DNA from: Gemmatimonadales bacterium
GTDB lineage: Bacteria > Gemmatimonadota > Gemmatimonadetes > Gemmatimonadales > GWC2-71-9
Reading direction: 5' to 3'
Assembly: GCA_013816685.1 (NCBI GenBank)
Contig: JACDDX010000078.1
Span: 1 to 7,475, forward strand
DNA: 7,475 nucleotides
The position numbers and the translations under genes are program-made. Every line of letters begins with the position of its first letter. Positions within the stretch are counted from its first letter, which is position 1. The notes beneath the pieces were generated by a model. That model made no database searches. It was not told where the DNA came from and saw only the letters and a program-made list of their open reading frames with translations. Below, in pieces: positions 6,156 to 7,475 of this stretch.

Positions 6156-7230
6156 AGCGCGAGCTCTGCACCGGGTGCTGCTCCCGCGGGTACACCGACA
6201 CGCCCTCTCGGGAGAGTGCGAGCCGCACCTCCTGGCCCACGGCCACGCTCCGGCCGGCGTCGAGCGCGACCTCCATCCTGGTCTCGCCTATCGCTACCAC
6301 CGCCGTCGTCTGCTGCACCCGGTGCCGCAGCTCCAGCACCCGCGCGGCGATTGCACCATCGTCGGCGATTCGAATCGCGCCGGACGCAAAGACCGCGATG
6401 CCAGGCCCGGGAGCCAGGTCAGTGCGGACGGGAAGCACTCCGATTGGTGAGGCAAAGCTTCCATCACTGGTAACGACGCCCGCCACCTCATTGGCGAGTC
6501 CGAGGAACCGCGCCACCGCCAGCGTCCCTGGCCGCGTGAAGAGCTCGGCGGGGGTTCCTGCCTGCGCCAGCCGGCCGCCGAGCAGCACGCCGATGCGATC
6601 GGCCAGCGTCCCGGCTTCGTCGAGATCGTGGGTGACGATCACCAGTGCGGGCCGGTACGCCGCCTGCGCAGCACGCACCGCCTCGCGCACCTCCTCTCGC
6701 AACGCCGGATCGAGCGACGCAAAGGGCTCGTCGAGCAGCAGCACCGCGGGCCGCGCCACGATCGCGCGGGCGAGGGCCGCCCGATGGCGCTGCCCCCCGC
6801 TCAACGTCTGCACCCGCCGGTGCTCGAGCCCGTCGATCCGGAGCGCCTGCATCACCTCGCGCACCGCCACGGCGGCCTCCGCGCCGCGCCTTCCCCTGAC
6901 GGTGAGCGGAAAGGCGATGTTCTCCGCGACGCTGAGATGGGGAAACAGGAGCGGGGTCTGGTGCAGATACACGATCCCGCGCCGCTCCGGCGGCAGCGAT
7001 CCGATCTCCCGTCCCCCGACCAGCAGCCGCTCGGCGCGTCCCGGCCCGAGCCCAGCGATCGCCCGCAGCAGCGTCGTCTTCCCCGCGCCCGACGCGCCCA
7101 CCAGCGCCAGCCGCTCGTCCGGCGCTACGTCGAGCGAGATCTCCTCCAGCCCCGGCCCGGTCCCGAACGGCGCACGGAGTCCCCGGACGACCAGCCCGGC
7201 CTCGCTCGCGCCGCGCTCGGCCCCCGTCAC
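6145..7230 (-). CDS. ABC importer ATP-binding protein with TOBE-like C-terminal domain
   Basis: A 361-residue ATPase of the CysA/PotA/FbpC/ThiQ/YnjD type that would energise uptake through the permease encoded just upstream. All motifs are intact: Walker A 'GASGAGKTT' (45-53), Q-loop 'YLHQTPLLFPHLS' (Gln91), signature 'LSGGQ' (143-147), Walker B 'AVLLLDEPF' (162-170, Glu168), D-loop 'SLD' and switch 'VTHD' (His201). 'GTPAELFTRPGTLAVARFLG' (225-244) is the usual end of the nucleotide-binding domain in this family. Residues 250-348 form a regulatory tail of TOBE type ('ARVLELRHRV', 'TRMEVALDAG', 'VGQEVRLALS'). The GTG at 7228-7230 overlaps the permease stop as GTGA, with no SD, so coupling is likely. 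The open frame extends to 7422 upstream, but that part overlaps the permease and is Arg/Gly-rich shadow. Substrate is undecided; ferric iron, thiamine, polyamine and sulfate-type oxyanions are all carried by relatives. Confidence 0.9.
   Translation of the reverse strand: MTGAERGASEAGLVVRGLRAPFGTGPGLEEISLDVAPDERLALVGASGAGKTTLLRAIAGLGPGRAERLLVGGREIGSLPPERRGIVYLHQTPLLFPHLSVAENIAFPLTVRGRRGAEAAVAVREVMQALRIDGLEHRRVQTLSGGQRHRAALARAIVARPAVLLLDEPFASLDPALREEVREAVRAAQAAYRPALVIVTHDLDEAGTLADRIGVLLGGRLAQAGTPAELFTRPGTLAVARFLGLANEVAGVVTSDGSFASPIGVLPVRTDLAPGPGIAVFASGAIRIADDGAIAARVLELRHRVQQTTAVVAIGETRMEVALDAGRSVAVGQEVRLALSREGVSVYPREQHPVQSSRFTG
6161..6183 (+). terminator. Hairpin just after the kinase stop, possible weak terminator
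   Basis: GAGC-tct-GCAC-CGG-GTGC-t-GCTC can fold into a two-part stem with a 3-nt loop and an uneven internal bulge, starting 6 nt past the kinase TAA. No T-tract follows (CCGCGGG instead), so it is not a classical intrinsic terminator. The same bases encode the C terminus of the minus-strand ABC ATPase, and its codons may account for the pattern. Confidence 0.2.
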
Positions 7231-7475
7231 GCCGCGGTCACCGCGGTGCGCGCGGCCCCGAGCCGCGTCGCCGCGAGTGCGACCAAGGCCGGCGCCAGCA
7301 GCACCAGCGCGGCGCTCGCCGCGGCGGGATCCTGACCCGAGCGCACCATCGCGAACAGCTCGATCGGCAGCGTACGCACCGTGCCGCCACCCACCAGCAG
7401 GGTGAGCGGCACCTGCGACCACGACACCAGGAAGCCCAGCAGGAAGCCGTCGGCGAGGGGACGGCGGAGCAGGGG
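7227..7475 (-). CDS. ABC transporter permease, C-terminal fragment (cut by window edge)
   Basis: The last 82 residues of an inner-membrane permease whose start lies beyond the right edge. It reads 'PLLRRPLADGFLLGFLVSWS' and then 'QVPLTLLVGGGTVRTLPIEL', resembling the end of FbpB/PotB/YnjC-like BPD-type permeases, in which a conserved 'S(x)(Q/E)(x)PxTLLxGG' stretch precedes 'TLP' and a last transmembrane helix. Two hydrophobic spans are visible, roughly residues 10-28 and 53-69 of the fragment. The EAA coupling loop would be upstream, outside the window. The stop (7227-7229) overlaps the ATPase start. A substrate-binding protein gene may lie further upstream; it is not visible here. YnjC-like is my best guess from the 'FLVSWSQ' motif, at low certainty. 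Confidence 0.75.
   Translation of the reverse strand, partial: PLLRRPLADGFLLGFLVSWSQVPLTLLVGGGTVRTLPIELFAMVRSGQDPAAASAALVLLAPALVALAATRLGAARTAVTAA

Noticed and set aside
6068..7405. 445-codon plus-strand frame opposite the ABC ATPase
   Set aside because: Ser/Arg/Pro/Ala-rich composition typical of antisense reading; the minus strand has every ABC motif.
7231..7422. Upstream extension of the ABC ATPase frame to a start at 7422
   Set aside because: The extra 64 residues are Ala/Arg/Gly-rich and lie over the permease C terminus in another frame; the GTG at 7230 with GTGA overlap fits the family start.
1..7475. CRISPR array, tRNA, rRNA, transposase or terminal inverted repeats
   Set aside because: None seen on either strand; the window is almost fully occupied by ordinary coding sequence.

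Overview
High-GC bacterial DNA with dense, tightly packed genes. The protein set suggests Gemmatimonadota or a similar soil lineage: a winged-helix/BTAD regulator and a Ser/Thr kinase with TPR repeats, both carrying a TolB-N-like (COG5616-type) domain, next to an extracytoplasmic protein with the pattern 'FxETYxASG...SHCLD...FTGGTGRFAG'. The phylum assignment is inferred from gene style and no marker gene is present.

Layout. Positions 1-110 hold the possible beginning of a minus-strand gene that leaves the window on the left. Positions 114-195 show nothing I can name. A minus-strand SARP/BTAD-type regulator follows (196-1383). Its best ribosome-binding site points to an ATC start, and no ATG, GTG or TTG is available upstream of residue 67. 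A 104-bp divergent intergenic region (1384-1487) holds a plausible minus-strand promoter, two facing -10-like elements within a small hyphenated palindrome, and three CTGA-headed heptamers at exact 11-bp spacing. That repeat geometry is the one used by Streptomyces SARP regulators.

On the plus strand three genes form a compact operon: a small secreted or lipoprotein-like beta-rich protein (1488-2057), a divergent aldehyde dehydrogenase (2054-3799, ATGA overlap), and a soluble Ser/Thr protein kinase with a TolB-N-like domain and TPR repeats (3801-6155, 1-nt gap). On the minus strand, convergent with the kinase and overlapping it by 11 bp, lie an ABC transporter ATPase with a TOBE-like tail (6145-7230) and the C-terminal end of its permease (7227-7475, GTGA overlap, cut by the window edge).

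The working model is an inference. The divergently transcribed regulator binds the 11-bp-phased repeats, activates the lipoprotein-aldehyde dehydrogenase-kinase operon and limits its own transcription. The regulator and kinase share the same putative sensing domain and may respond to related signals. The ABC importer looks like an unrelated neighbour.
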